From Streptomyces taklimakanensis (GTDB lineage Bacteria > Actinomycetota > Actinomycetes > Streptomycetales > Streptomycetaceae): a stretch of 64,000 bases of DNA. A model generated the notes under the pieces. That model did not search any database. It was not told the DNA's origin and saw only the letters and a program-made list of their open reading frames with translations. The DNA lies in contig NZ_WIXO01000001.1 in assembly GCF_009709575.1 (NCBI RefSeq), forward strand, positions 3,660,001-3,724,000, read 5' to 3'. Position 1 is the first letter of the stretch; each line of letters begins with the position of its first letter. Both the position numbers and the translations under genes were made by a program. Shown here piece after piece: positions 38,432 to 47,722 of the stretch.

Positions 38432-39570
38432 CCACCGCTGCCAGTACGACCCCCGACGGGGCCCCCGACGGGGCCCCCGACGGGGCCCCCGCCCCGGGCA
38501 CCGACCCGGTGTTCTCCGTCCGTCACCTGTGGAAGGTCTTCGGCACCAAGGCCCACCGCGTCCCCGGCGACGCCTCCCTGGAGGGCCGGTCCGCCGCCGA
38601 GGTGCGCGAGCGGACCGGCTGCACCCCCGCGGTGCGCGACGTCTCCTTCGACGTCGCCCGCGGCGAGGTGTTCGTCGTCATGGGACTGTCCGGTTCCGGC
38701 AAGTCCACCCTGGTGCGCTGCCTGACCCGGCTCATCGAACCCACCGCCGGCACCCTCCACATCGACGGCGAGGACGTCCTGGCCATGGACCGGACCCGGC
38801 TGCGCGAACTGCGCCGCCGCCGCGCGGCCATGGTCTTCCAGCACTTCGGCCTGCTGCCCCACCGCACCGTCGTCGACAACGTCGCCTACGGGTTGGAGAT
38901 CCAGGGCGTGGGCAGGGCCGAACGCCGCGCCCGCGCCGGCGAGATGATCGAGAAGGTCGGCCTGGCCGGTCTCGGCGACCGCCGCCCCGGCCAGCTCTCC
39001 GGCGGCCAGCAGCAGCGCGTCGGCCTCGCCCGCGCCCTCGCCGTCGATCCCGAGGTGCTGCTCTTCGACGAGCCGTTCAGCGCCCTCGACCCGCTGATCC
39101 GCCGCGACATGCAGGAGGAGGTCATCCGGCTCCACCGCGAGGAGGGCCGCACGATGGTCTTCATCACCCACGACCTGGCGGAGGCGCTGCGCATCGGCGA
39201 CCGCATCGCCCTGATGCGCGACGGCGAGATCGTCCAGCTCGGCACCCCCGAGGAGATCGTCGCCGCGCCCGCCGACGACTACGTCCGCGACTTCGTCCGC
39301 GACGTCCCCCGCGAGCAGGTCATCTCCGTCCGTCGCGCCATGCGGCCGGCGGCGGCGGGCGAGGCCGACGGCGGCGTCCCCCTCGGCCCCGACACCGTCG
39401 TCGCCGACGCCATCGAGGCCGTGGCCCGCGGCGGAGAGCACGTCCGGGTGGTGGAGGGGGGCCGCACCCTCGGCGTCGTCGACCACGCCCGGCTGCTGTC
39501 CGTCGTCGCCGGGGTGGACCCCGACCCTGGTGGCTCCCATACCACCGGCGGGGAGGTGGCCGCCGTATGA
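38428..39570 (+). CDS. Glycine betaine/proline ABC transporter ATPase (ProV/OpuAA type)
   Basis: 380 residues. N-terminal PDGA tandem repeat (12-bp unit at 38452-38491), then the ProV-like insertion [12 protein letters not shown], Walker [11 protein letters not shown]-loop [13 protein letters not shown], signature [15 protein letters not shown], Walker [14 protein letters not shown]-loop [10 protein letters not shown]. The C-terminal ~90 residues look like a single reduced CBS region ([21 protein letters not shown]), which in OpuA senses ionic strength; it is shorter than the usual CBS pair. Start GTG 38428 overlaps the preceding stop; the 3' end overlaps the permease gene in ATGA. Confidence 0.92.
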   Translation: MTTAASTTPDGAPDGAPDGAPAPGTDPVFSVRHLWKVFGTKAHRVPGDASLEGRSAAEVRERTGCTPAVRDVSFDVARGEVFVVMGLSGSGKSTLVRCLTRLIEPTAGTLHIDGEDVLAMDRTRLRELRRRRAAMVFQHFGLLPHRTVVDNVAYGLEIQGVGRAERRARAGEMIEKVGLAGLGDRRPGQLSGGQQQRVGLARALAVDPEVLLFDEPFSALDPLIRRDMQEEVIRLHREEGRTMVFITHDLAEALRIGDRIALMRDGEIVQLGTPEEIVAAPADDYVRDFVRDVPREQVISVRRAMRPAAAGEADGGVPLGPDTVVADAIEAVARGGEHVRVVEGGRTLGVVDHARLLSVVAGVDPDPGGSHTTGGEVAAV

Positions 39571-41645
39571 CCGCCACCGCGCCCATCCCCTCCCCGCCGA
39601 CTTCGAGACCCGACCCGGCGCCGCACGCCGGACCCGACCCCCGCGAGGACGACCGACCGCCCCGCCCGAGCCTCCTGCGCCGGACCACCGCGCGAGGCGG
39701 CGGGAGCCCCGCCCGCCACAGAAGACTGCTCGTCCTCGCCCTGATCGCCGTCGTCGCGATCCCGACGGCCGCCTCGCTGTGGGGCAGCGGCAGCTGGCCC
39801 GGCGCCCTCACCTACGACCTCCGCTCCCCGCTGGAGGAGCTGGACACCTGGTTGGTCGAGAACCGCGACTCGCACTGGCTGTTCCTCTACTTCCTGCTGC
39901 ACATCGGCAACAACGCCGTCCTCGCCGTCGACGGTGTGCTGGCCTTCCTCGAAGGACTCGGCTGGACGGGCGTCACCGCCGCCGCCACCGTCCTCGCCTG
40001 GTACGCGGGCGGCGCGAACCTCGGCCGCCGCGCCCTGCGCACCGCCGCCACCGCCCTGGGCACCTTCGCCGTCATCGGGCTGCTGGACATGTGGGAGCCG
40101 GCCATGGAGACCCTGGCGCTGATGGCCGTCGCGGTCGCCGCCTCGGCCGCCGTCGGCGCCCTCCTGGGCCTGGCCGCCGGGCTCTCCGACCGCTGCGAGA
40201 AGGTGCTGCGCCCGGTGTTCGACACCATGCAGGTGATGCCGGCGTTCGCCTACCTGCTGCCGTTCGTGCTGCTCTTCGGCATCGGCACGCCCTCGGCCCT
40301 GATCGCCACCGTCATCTACGCCGCCCCGCCCATGGCCCGGCTCACCTCGCTCGGCCTGCGCGGCGCCGCCCCGGCCGCCCTGGAGGCGTCCACCTCGCTC
40401 GGCGCGAACGCCTGGCAGCGGCTGTGGACGGCCCGGCTGCCACTGGCCCGCCGCCAGATGCTGCTCGGCCTCAACCAGACGATCATGATGTGTCTGTCGA
40501 TGGTCGTCCTCGCCTCGATGATCGGCGCGGGCGGCCTGGGCGACGAGGTCTTCACCGGCCTGTCCCGCGTGGACGTCGGCCAGGCACTCGTCCCCGGCAT
40601 CGCCATCGTGCTGATCGCCGTCTGGCTGGACCGCACGACCGCCGCCGCCGGCGAGCGAATGGACGACACCTCCTCCTCCGGCCCGGTGAGCCGGGCGCGC
40701 GCCTGGGCCCGTCGGGCCGGCGCCGTCGCCGTCGTCGCGGTCGCCTCGGTGGCCGGCCCGGCCGCCCTCGGGCGGGAGTGGCCGGAGAACTGGACCGTGG
40801 GCATCTCCCAACCGGTCAACACCGCCGTCGCCTGGATCACCGACCACCTCGGCTCGGGCATCCCCGTCGTCGGCGGCACCGCCACCTGGTCGGAGAACTT
40901 CGCCCGCTGGGTGCTCAACCCGTTGCGGGACGGCCTCCAGGGCACCCCCTGGTGGCTGCTGCTGCTGGCCGCCGCCGCCCTCGCCCTGCTGGTCGGCACC
41001 TGGCGCACCGCCCTGACCGCCACCGCCGCACTGGCGGCGATCGGCGTCATGGGGCTGTGGCCCGCCTCGCTCAACACCCTCTCGCAGGTGCTCGCCGCCC
41101 TGCTGGTCACCCTGCTGCTGGGCGTCGCCGTCGGTGTCCTGGCCGCCCGCGTGTCCTGGGTGGACCGGGCGATCCGCCCGGTGCTCGACGTGATGCAGAC
41201 GATGCCGCAGTTCATCTACCTCATCCCGGTGGTGGCGCTGTTCAACGTCGGCCGCACCGCCGCGATCATCGCCGCGGTCGTCTACGCGCTGCCGGCGGTC
41301 GTCCGCATCACCGCCCAGGGCATCCGGGAGACCGACCCGGCCGCGCTGGAGGCCGCCCGCTCCATGGGCGCCACCACCGGCCAGCAGCTCCGCCAGGTCC
41401 AGCTCCCACTGGCCCGGCCCGCCCTGCTGCTGGCGGTCAACCAGGGCGTCGTCCTGGTCCTCGCCATCGTCGTCATCGGCGGCCTGGTGGGCGGCGGAGC
41501 GCTCGGCTACGACGTCGTCTACGCCCTCCAGAAGAGCGAACTGGGCATCGGGCTGACCTCCGGCGCGGCGATCGTCTGCCTCGGCGTGTTCCTGGACCGG
41601 ATCACCCAGCCGGCGTCCGCCCGCGACCGCGGCGCCCGCCGCTGA
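39567..41645 (+). CDS. Betaine ABC permease with two fused transport domains
   Basis: 692 residues, about twice the length of ProW/OpuAB. Two homologous binding-protein-dependent permease domains lie in one chain. In the first, EAA-like loop [22 protein letters not shown] follows [17 protein letters not shown]; in the second, [22 protein letters not shown] follows [18 protein letters not shown] charged linker ([22 protein letters not shown]) separates them. The pair would act as a covalent pseudo-dimer for one ATPase dimer. About 12-14 membrane segments in all. ATG at 39567 overlaps the ATPase stop. High confidence in family, good confidence in the fusion, as no frameshift is needed. Confidence 0.9.
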   Translation: MTATAPIPSPPTSRPDPAPHAGPDPREDDRPPRPSLLRRTTARGGGSPARHRRLLVLALIAVVAIPTAASLWGSGSWPGALTYDLRSPLEELDTWLVENRDSHWLFLYFLLHIGNNAVLAVDGVLAFLEGLGWTGVTAAATVLAWYAGGANLGRRALRTAATALGTFAVIGLLDMWEPAMETLALMAVAVAASAAVGALLGLAAGLSDRCEKVLRPVFDTMQVMPAFAYLLPFVLLFGIGTPSALIATVIYAAPPMARLTSLGLRGAAPAALEASTSLGANAWQRLWTARLPLARRQMLLGLNQTIMMCLSMVVLASMIGAGGLGDEVFTGLSRVDVGQALVPGIAIVLIAVWLDRTTAAAGERMDDTSSSGPVSRARAWARRAGAVAVVAVASVAGPAALGREWPENWTVGISQPVNTAVAWITDHLGSGIPVVGGTATWSENFARWVLNPLRDGLQGTPWWLLLLAAAALALLVGTWRTALTATAALAAIGVMGLWPASLNTLSQVLAALLVTLLLGVAVGVLAARVSWVDRAIRPVLDVMQTMPQFIYLIPVVALFNVGRTAAIIAAVVYALPAVVRITAQGIRETDPAALEAARSMGATTGQQLRQVQLPLARPALLLAVNQGVVLVLAIVVIGGLVGGGALGYDVVYALQKSELGIGLTSGAAIVCLGVFLDRITQPASARDRGARR

Positions 41646-41658
41646 CCCCGCGCGCCCC

Positions 41659-41690
41659 ACACCCCCACACCCCCACACCCCCACACCCCC
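41659..41690 (+). repeat. 8-bp tandem repeat
   Basis: Four copies of ACACCCCC between the permease stop and the binding-protein ribosome site (GAAGGAGAAG). Likely slippage-prone; it could alter spacing in the operon but has no known function. Confidence 0.75.
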
Positions 41691-41726
41691 GCACCGCTGT
41701 ACACACCACAGAAGGAGAAGTCCGGC

Positions 41727-42698
41727 ATGAACACCGGTACGAACAGCAGACGGATACGCACCACCCTGGTCGCCGGCGCGAGCGCGCTCGGCATGGTGGC
41801 CCTCGGCGCCTGCGGCGCCGCCGACACCGGGGCCTCCTCCGGGGGATCGGACACCGTCACCATCGCCGTCCCCTCCTGGGTCGGTGCCGAGGCCAACGCG
41901 GCCGTCGCCAAGCACCTGCTGGAGGAGGAGCTCGACGCCGAGGTCAAGCTCCAGCAGATGGACGAGCCGGTCGCCTGGGACGCGCTCGACAGCGGCAAGG
42001 TCGACGCGATCCTGGAGGACTGGGGCGGCGTCCCCAAGAAGGAGAAGCTCTACATCGAGGAGAAGAAGACCGTCGTACCGGCGGGCGACCTCGGTGTGAC
42101 CGGCCACATCGGATGGTTCGTCCCGAAGTACTTCGCGGACGAGCACCCCGACGTCACCGACTGGAAGAACCTCGACAAGTACGCCGACGAGCTGAAGACC
42201 ACCGAGAGCAACGGCAAGGGCCAGCTCCTGGAGGGCTCGCCGTCGTACACCACCCACGACGACGCGATCATCAAGAACCTCGACCTGGACCTGAAGACGG
42301 TCTACGCGGGCAGCGAGCAGGCCCAGATCACCCAGATCAGGAAGTACGTCAAGGAGAAGAAGCCCTTCCTGACGTACTGGTGGACGCCGCAGTGGCTGAA
42401 CGCCGAGATCGACTTCGTCGAGGTGAAGCTGCCCGAGTACACCGAGGGCTGCGACGCCGACCCGGAGAAGGTCGCCTGCGCCTACCCCAACACCCCGCTG
42501 CAGAAGTACCTCAACGCCGACTTCGCCGAGAACGGCGGGGACGCGGCGGAGTTCCTGAAGAACTTCAACTGGTCCACCGAGCAGCAGAACGAGGTCGCCA
42601 AGTGGATCGCCGGCGACGGCATGTCCGCCGAGGACGCGGCGGCCAAGTGGGTGAAGGAGAACAAGGACACCTGGGAGAAGTGGCTCCCGAAGAACTGA
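41727..42698 (+). CDS. Glycine betaine-binding lipoprotein (OpuAC/ProX type)
   Basis: 323 residues. Lipoprotein signal peptide: basic MNTGTNSRRIRTT, hydrophobic VAGASALGMVAL, lipobox LGAC with the lipidated Cys at residue 29. The mature part has features of the OpuAC fold: VPSWVGAEANAAVAKHLLEE, ILEDWGGVPKKEK, TYWWTPQWLNAEI, whose Trp residues probably form the aromatic cage for trimethylammonium ligands. Last gene of the betaine operon; ATG 41727 after AGAAGGAGAAG. A hairpin terminator follows. The ligand could also be choline, carnitine or ectoine. Confidence 0.92.
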   Translation: MNTGTNSRRIRTTLVAGASALGMVALGACGAADTGASSGGSDTVTIAVPSWVGAEANAAVAKHLLEEELDAEVKLQQMDEPVAWDALDSGKVDAILEDWGGVPKKEKLYIEEKKTVVPAGDLGVTGHIGWFVPKYFADEHPDVTDWKNLDKYADELKTTESNGKGQLLEGSPSYTTHDDAIIKNLDLDLKTVYAGSEQAQITQIRKYVKEKKPFLTYWWTPQWLNAEIDFVEVKLPEYTEGCDADPEKVACAYPNTPLQKYLNADFAENGGDAAEFLKNFNWSTEQQNEVAKWIAGDGMSAEDAAAKWVKENKDTWEKWLPKN

Positions 42699-42720
42699 CC
42701 CCGTAGGGGTCGCACGGCCA

Positions 42721-42752
42721 CGGGCCCGGAGCGCGTGCGCGTTCCGGGCCCG
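42721..42752 (+). terminator. Hairpin terminator of the betaine operon
   Basis: 14-bp arms (42721-42734 and 42739-42752) with one mismatch and a GTGC loop, 23 bp after the binding-protein stop. Confidence 0.75.
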
Positions 42753-42957
42753 CCGTCGTCCTTGGGGAGCGGCACCCGACCGCCGGAAGGGTCTTCACCG
42801 GACGCTTCGGGGCACGGGTGACGACGCCACTCGGGCCGGCCTCGCCGGGGGCACCGCCGAGCAGGACGCGCCTGGGACAGCGGTCGCGCGCGAGGCGACA
42901 CGCCGCGCACCGGCCGAGACGGGAGACGGCTTCCCGCCCCGTCGACTCGCGGGACGT

Positions 42958-43392
42958 TCAGTCGAGACAGAACTCGTTGCCCTCGATGTCCTGCATCACC
43001 AGGCACGACTCGTTGACTCCGTCGGCGAGCAGGAGCCGCACGCGTACCGCGCCGAGCGCGACCAGGCGCGCGCACTCGGCCTCAAGCGCGGCCAGGCGCT
43101 CCTCCCCCACCAGTCCGGTGCCGACCCGCACGTCGAGGTGCAGCCGGTTCTTGACGACCTTCTCCTCGGGAACGCGCTGGAAGAACAGTCGCGGGCCCAC
43201 GCCCGAGGGATCAACGCAGGCGAACGCCGACCCCTGATCCTCGGGCGGCAGCGAGCGGTCGAAATCGCCCCAGGTGGCGAACCCCTCCGGGGGCGGCGGC
43301 ACGACGTACCCCAACACCTCGCACCAGAAGCGAGCGAGGCGTTCGGGGTCCGCGCAGTCGAAGGTGACCTGGACCTGCTTGACCGATGTCAT
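42958..43392 (-). CDS. VOC family (glyoxalase-like) protein
   Basis: 144 residues. Two beta-alpha-beta-beta-beta modules of the vicinal oxygen chelate fold: VQVTFDCADPERLARFWCEVLGY and the second starting LHLDVRVGTGLVGEERLAALEAE, ending VMQDIEGNEFCLD. His/Glu metal ligands are partly visible (HLDV, EGNEFC). Closest to the glyoxalase_6 group. The ATG at 43392 (MTSVKQVQ) is preferred over an upstream in-frame ATG at 43425. Single gene; substrate unknown. Confidence 0.85.
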   Translation of the reverse strand: MTSVKQVQVTFDCADPERLARFWCEVLGYVVPPPPEGFATWGDFDRSLPPEDQGSAFACVDPSGVGPRLFFQRVPEEKVVKNRLHLDVRVGTGLVGEERLAALEAECARLVALGAVRVRLLLADGVNESCLVMQDIEGNEFCLD

Positions 43393-43570
43393 CGAGCCAC
43401 CGTAGCAAGGACCCCCGTCGCCCAACTCCCAATAAAAGCAGGCGCGTCGGGAAGCGCCTCCGCGGTCCGCCGCCGCGCCGCGCGGCAGGGACGGCGCCGG
43501 TGCGCCACCCTCCCCCGGCCGGCGGATCCACCGGCAGGCGGAGCGGTACGCGCGACCGGCCGTGTCCCCG

Positions 43571-43602
43571 CGCCCCGGTCCCGCGACCGCGGGACCGGGG
43601 CG
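43571..43602 (-). terminator. Hairpin terminator downstream of the DUF3574 gene
   Basis: 14-bp perfect arms (43571-43584 and 43589-43602) with a GACC loop, 25 bp beyond the stop of the minus-strand gene at 43628. Confidence 0.75.
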
Positions 43603-43627
43603 GTGATCGGGCGGGGGAGGCGGGGGC

Positions 43628-44125
43628 TCAGAAGTCGGCGCGCACGAGTTCGTCCACCCGGCCGACGGACTCCAGGCCGTACATCTCGGTGTACCGGTCG
43701 CGGAGGTACTCGATGTCGTCGTCGTGGGCCTTCGCCGTCTTCGCGGGGTAGAGCAGGATCAACTCGTAGGAGCGCTCCCCGTTGACGGACCCGGTCTTGT
43801 CGCGCCACTGGCCGTAGCCCTCCTGGAGGGTGAGGCCGTCGGGGAAGCGCGGGGTGACGTACTCGTCCAGGAAGTCCATGAACTGCTCCTCGGTGATCGG
43901 CGGTTCGCCGTGGTGGCGGCCGGTGCCGAAGAAGAGCTGGGTGCGCACGTACGGCCTGGTGTGGGCGGAGACGCCGGCTTCGAACTCCTCGGCGCGGGCG
44001 GCGACGGCGGGTCTGTCGTCCCGCCCCTGGAGCGCCGTGGTGAAGGCGGTGGACGCGCCCGCCGCGCAGACGAGGGCGGCCAGAAGGACGCAGAGGCGGA
44101 CGCGGCGGGAGGTGTGCGGCTTCAT
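43628..44125 (-). CDS. Secreted DUF3574 domain protein
   Basis: 165 residues. An N-terminal signal-like segment (RRVRLCVLLAALVCAAGASTAF) is followed by the DUF3574 core: YVRTQLFFGTGRHHGEPPIT, EEQFMDFLDEYVTPRFPDGL, LQEGYGQWRD and a closing YELILLYPAKT stretch. The family is secreted or periplasmic with unknown function. The ATG at 44125 overlaps the stop of the preceding repeat protein in ATGA. A terminator hairpin follows, so this is the last gene of the minus-strand set. Confidence 0.82.
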   Translation of the reverse strand: MKPHTSRRVRLCVLLAALVCAAGASTAFTTALQGRDDRPAVAARAEEFEAGVSAHTRPYVRTQLFFGTGRHHGEPPITEEQFMDFLDEYVTPRFPDGLTLQEGYGQWRDKTGSVNGERSYELILLYPAKTAKAHDDDIEYLRDRYTEMYGLESVGRVDELVRADF

Positions 44126-45105
44126 CGGAACTCCGGCGGTTCGGTGGGCAGGTGGTGGACATGTCCTTCACCGTGCCGCTCGCGGGGGAGTTCCCGCGCG
44201 AGCAGCTCGGTCAGGTCTCGGGTGGTGCCGCGGAGTCCGCGGGGCACGCGGCGGCCTCCGTCGACGGCGGCGATCGCCCGCCGCAGGGAGTTCAGGGCCC
44301 GTACGGACCCCATGCGGGGCGCGCTCTCGGCCAGGGCGGACAGCCAGGCGTCCGTCTCGCGCCACGCGCCCGCGCGGGCCAGGACGCGGCCGAGGTCGGC
44401 GGCGAACAGGGCGCGGTAGGCGGGGCCGCCGTCGGAGGCCGCGGCCGCGTGCAGCAGGGCCGCCGCCCCTTCCGCGTCCCCCAGGTCGGCGAGGACGAGT
44501 CCGTGGTGGCCGTCCAGTTCCGCGCGGTCGAACCACCAGCTCCAGGCGGGGTCCCGGTCCGAGGGCCCGTCCGCGGACATCTCCCGGGCGGCGGCCAGGG
44601 AGCGCAGCGCCGCCGCCCTCCTGCCGAGCCGGGCGTGCGCGCGTGCCTCGCGCACGTGGAACAGGGCGGCCACCCGTGGCGGCAGGTCCCTGCGGGCCAG
44701 GACGGACGAGGAGGTGCGCAGGGAAGCGCGGGGGTGTCCGAGGTGGGTCTGCTGCATGCTCAGCACGGACAGGACCAGCAGCTCGATGGAGCGCTCCTCC
44801 TCCGGGAGGCGCCGGGCCAGGGCGAGCGCCCGCCGGTTGAGCCGGTACGACGGCCCGTGCCGTTCGGCGTCGAACAGGATCCAGGCGGCGACCTCGAAGA
44901 ACTCCGCGAGGTCCGCGCCCGCCGTACCGGCCGGGACGGCCGCCCCCGCCGCCTCGACCATCCGCACGGACCGCATCGCCACGGGGGCGGCGTGGCGTGC
45001 CCCCAGCGTCCGGTCGAGCGCGAGGAGTTCGGTCGTCATGGCGCGGACGTCCGGCGGGGAGGACGTCCGGGCCGCCCGGCCTGCCCGGGGTGTCTGGGGT
45101 TCCAT
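44122..45105 (-). CDS. TPR-like regulatory protein
   Basis: 327 residues, all helical, with TPR-like helical pairs (for example SYRLNRRALALARRLPEEER; ARAHARLGRRAAALRSLAAA; FDRAELDGHHGLVLADLGDA; YRALFAADLGRVLARAGAW). No DNA-binding or catalytic motif is recognised. Similar proteins are often annotated as the regulator component beside ImmA/IrrE peptidases and MAB_1171c membrane proteins in Streptomyces. It starts 30 bp after the membrane protein stop and overlaps the DUF3574 start. It may bind a peptide or partner. Confidence 0.7.
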   Translation of the reverse strand: MEPQTPRAGRAARTSSPPDVRAMTTELLALDRTLGARHAAPVAMRSVRMVEAAGAAVPAGTAGADLAEFFEVAAWILFDAERHGPSYRLNRRALALARRLPEEERSIELLVLSVLSMQQTHLGHPRASLRTSSSVLARRDLPPRVAALFHVREARAHARLGRRAAALRSLAAAREMSADGPSDRDPAWSWWFDRAELDGHHGLVLADLGDAEGAAALLHAAAASDGGPAYRALFAADLGRVLARAGAWRETDAWLSALAESAPRMGSVRALNSLRRAIAAVDGGRRVPRGLRGTTRDLTELLARELPRERHGEGHVHHLPTEPPEFR

Positions 45106-45135
45106 CGGTTTCCTGGCGGGGTCGGTCCTGGCGGG

Positions 45136-46332
45136 TCAGGGACGGTCGCTTCCCCGCGGGGCGGTGGCCCGCGGGGTGGCGGCCCGCGCGGCGGGGAGCC
45201 GGGCGAAGGACCTGGCCACCTCGGACAGCCAGGCCACCTCCTCCGTGAAGTCGCCGAGGCCGCCCCGGCGGTCGGCCGGCGGTGGCGGCGGAGCCGGCGC
45301 GGAGGGCGGGGGCGCGGCCGGGACCCCGGCCCGCGCGTCGAGGGCGGATCTCAGCAGACGCGCCTCGTGGGCGGGGGAGCCCCGCTCCGCGCCGCGGGGC
45401 GGGTGCGGGCCCAGGGCGTGGTACCCGTCGAGGATCTCGATGACGCGGCGGTGGAGCCGGTAGTCGAGGTCGGCCGGCGGGAGCCGGTCCAGCGGCCTCC
45501 TCGGCGGCGGTTCGAGCGCGATCGTCGGCACCGCCTCGTACAGGGCCCACCACAGGGGGCGCAGCCGCAGGTAGGAGCGGTAGCCGCGCAGCCAGGCGGA
45601 GACGGCCGGACCCCAGGACGGCACGGTCCAGCCGAACACCTGGAGGAGCGCCCCCACGCTCCCGGCCAGCCAGTAGGCGGGCTCCCAGGCGCTCATGTCG
45701 TGGCCGAGCTGGGTGCCGGCCGTCTGGGTGTAGCGGATGGCGCAGTAGACCAGGATGAGCGAGGCGCCCGCGGTGACCGTCCACATGCCCGCGCGCAGCC
45801 AGGTGCGGTGGGCGATGCGCGCGTAGCGGTAGGACAGCCGGACGGCCCCGACCTGCCCCACCGCGCAGACGGTGATGTAGAGGAGCAGGTATCCCGCGTA
45901 GTCGCGGTCCCGCATGTTGCTCAGCAGGGTGCCCTCGGCGGACGCGGTCTGCCGGTAGGGCTCCACGACGAAGAACAGGACGACCAGGACCACCAGCGCG
46001 ACGGAGAAGGCCCGCACGCGCCGTCTCGCCAGGACCGCCGCCCGCTCGGGCGGGTGCGACCAGTGGACCAGGACGACCTGCTGGGCGGCCGTCAGCACGA
46101 CCACCGCGGCCTGCGTCATGATCGTGGTCAGGTTCGGATAGCCGAACAGGCGGGAGACGTCGTCGCGCAGCCAGTTGAGGTCGATGAGGAAGCTGATCCC
46201 GGAGCACAGGAAGTAGGTCTCCAGGGCCCACAGCGCCGGGTCGGTCCTGCGCCGCAGGAGCTCGGGGAGCCGGTAGCAGAACGCGGCGAGCCCGACGAAG
46301 GCGCACACGTGGGACAGGACGTCGTAGATCAT
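45136..46332 (-). CDS. MAB_1171c-type polytopic membrane protein
   Basis: 398 residues. About seven membrane segments in the first ~240 residues (YDVLSHVCAFVGLAAFCYRL; YFLCSGISFLIDLNW; MTQAAVVVLTAAQQVVLV; FSVALVVLVVLFFVVEPY; YLLLYITVCAVGQVGAV; AGMWTVTAGASLILVYCAI; AYWLAGSVGALLQVFGWTV). The cytoplasmic tail has a conserved RLHRRVIEILDGYHAL and a Pro-rich linker, with no kinase domain. The pattern matches MAB_1171c-family proteins, annotated as putative transporters without evidence. The ATG at 46332 overlaps the ImmA/IrrE stop. It may be a sensor that passes a signal to the neighbouring proteins. Confidence 0.75.
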   Translation of the reverse strand: MIYDVLSHVCAFVGLAAFCYRLPELLRRRTDPALWALETYFLCSGISFLIDLNWLRDDVSRLFGYPNLTTIMTQAAVVVLTAAQQVVLVHWSHPPERAAVLARRRVRAFSVALVVLVVLFFVVEPYRQTASAEGTLLSNMRDRDYAGYLLLYITVCAVGQVGAVRLSYRYARIAHRTWLRAGMWTVTAGASLILVYCAIRYTQTAGTQLGHDMSAWEPAYWLAGSVGALLQVFGWTVPSWGPAVSAWLRGYRSYLRLRPLWWALYEAVPTIALEPPPRRPLDRLPPADLDYRLHRRVIEILDGYHALGPHPPRGAERGSPAHEARLLRSALDARAGVPAAPPPSAPAPPPPPADRRGGLGDFTEEVAWLSEVARSFARLPAARAATPRATAPRGSDRP

Positions 46333-46931
46333 CCGCGGCCGACGACGCTTTCCACGCGGGCCATGACGGTGGCGTCCTCGGGGGTCAGGGCGGTGGCGTC
46401 CCCGGGGGGCGGGACGGTCCGGCGGCGGGCTCGCGCCAGGATGAGCGACGCCATCATCTCGGCCTCCTGCTCCGCCCGGTCGTCGTAGGCGGAGCGCTTC
46501 AGGGACCGGCGGACGAGGTCCGGATCGGCGCCGGGGAAGAGGTTCGCCGGGGTGGCCGGCCCGGGGAGCGCGCCGAAGTCGTGCTCGCAGATGATGTGGG
46601 AGAGCTCGTGGGCGATGATGTGCTCCTGGTGGGGCCCGCTGGTGTTCGCCCGGTAGACGATGACGTCGGTGTCCGGCAGGGCGATCCACAGGCCGTGGAG
46701 CAGCGGCTCCTCCAGTTCCATGGGGGTCAGGCGGATGGCGCGCCCGCGCCTTCGGCCCACCTGCTCGCAGACGGCCGTGATGTCCGTGGTGCCCGCCGCG
46801 CCCGCGAGGGCCCCCGTGCCGTCGTGCCCAAAGAGGATGCCGGCCTCGGTGAGGAGCCTTTCGCAGGTGCGCTGCATCTGCCGGAACCGGGCACGGCGGC
46901 GGCCTGGTAAGCGCAGGGGAGACGCTGCCAC
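46329..46931 (-). CDS. ImmA/IrrE family metallopeptidase
   Basis: 200 residues. Zinc metallopeptidase motif HELSH within EHIIAHELSHIICEHDFG; a downstream acidic helix (YDDRAEQEAEMMASLILARA) supplies the third ligand Glu, as in ImmA/IrrE proteins. These cleave or inactivate a partner, often an XRE repressor or anti-regulator. No XRE gene is adjacent. GTG start at 46931 with AAAGGA upstream. First gene of the minus-strand set ImmA, MAB_1171c, TPR, DUF3574. Commonly labelled toxin component in Streptomyces annotations, without experimental basis that I know. Confidence 0.85.
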   Translation of the reverse strand: MAASPLRLPGRRRARFRQMQRTCERLLTEAGILFGHDGTGALAGAAGTTDITAVCEQVGRRRGRAIRLTPMELEEPLLHGLWIALPDTDVIVYRANTSGPHQEHIIAHELSHIICEHDFGALPGPATPANLFPGADPDLVRRSLKRSAYDDRAEQEAEMMASLILARARRRTVPPPGDATALTPEDATVMARVESVVGRG

Positions 46932-47220
46932 CGGCCTGTCCTTTCCGGCTCCGCGCCGCGTCGTCTTCGGGTCCTGAGGGGACGGCGCCGCGGGGCGGTC
47001 GGCCGGTCCCTCGGCGCCTTTGAGAGATCGTCACCAACCGCCGGGCCGCGCGCAACCTCTTACCGCGATTGCGGCGGGACCGGCGGCAGGTTGACTCAAA
47101 GACGTCCCCGGCCACCGTACGGCCCGGCCGCCGTCCGCGCGACGGCGGCGGCCGTGCGGACGTGGGGCGAGCCGCCGAAGGCGACACGGGCCGCGCCCAC
47201 CGCGCCCGGATCGCGGACGG

Positions 47221-47715
47221 TCACCGCGGCCCGTCCCCCTTCAGGGACTCGGGGACCGCGCGGGTGGCCACCTGGAAGCGGTTCCAGGCGTTGATGGAGA
47301 CGATCTGCGCGATCAGGTGGGCCAGTTCGGCCTCGTCGAAGTGCTCGGCCGCCCGCTCGTACACCTCGTCCGGGACGTAGTGCCCCTGGGGCGTGCCGCC
47401 GTCGAGCCGGGTGATCGCCTCGGTGAGGGCGAGCGCCGCCTGTTCCTTGTCGGTGTAGAGGCCGGGGGCCTCCTCCCAGGCGTCGAGGAGGTCCAGCCGG
47501 AGCTGGGAGACGCCCAGCCCGCGGGCATCGGAGAAGTGCATGTCGAGGCAGAAGGCGCACTTGTTGAGCTGCGAGGCACGGATCTTGACCAGCTCGGCGA
47601 GGACCGGGTCCAGCCCCTTCGAGGCGGCGGCCTCGAAGGCGGCCATGCCCTTGTAGACGTCGGGGGCGTGCTTCCAGAGGTTCATGCGCGGGCCGTGCGC
47701 GTGAGCAGTCGTCAT
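47221..47715 (-). CDS. Carboxymuconolactone decarboxylase family (AhpD-like) protein
   Basis: 164 residues. Contains the AhpD-type redox motif CAFCLDMH (Cys-x-x-Cys with His three residues after), within ELVKIRASQLNKCAFCLDMHFSDA, so it is probably a peroxidase-like or alkylhydroperoxidase-related enzyme rather than a decarboxylase. YKGMAAFEAAASKGL and LAHLIAQIVSINAWNRF complete the family pattern. The ATG at 47715 lies 7 nt from a minus-strand TAGGGT box, suggesting a leaderless message. It is divergent from a MocR regulator, which probably controls it. Confidence 0.88.
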   Translation of the reverse strand: MTTAHAHGPRMNLWKHAPDVYKGMAAFEAAASKGLDPVLAELVKIRASQLNKCAFCLDMHFSDARGLGVSQLRLDLLDAWEEAPGLYTDKEQAALALTEAITRLDGGTPQGHYVPDEVYERAAEHFDEAELAHLIAQIVSINAWNRFQVATRAVPESLKGDGPR

Positions 47716-47722
47716 GCGGACG

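Noticed and set aside
39567..41645. Two permease genes joined by a sequencing error
   Set aside because: The frame and codon bias are continuous across the linker and no ribosome site or start is seen before the second domain.
46329..46931. Classical toxin-antitoxin pair
   Set aside because: ImmA/IrrE is often labelled a toxin, but no XRE antitoxin or toxin domain is encoded beside it; the neighbours are a membrane protein and a TPR protein.
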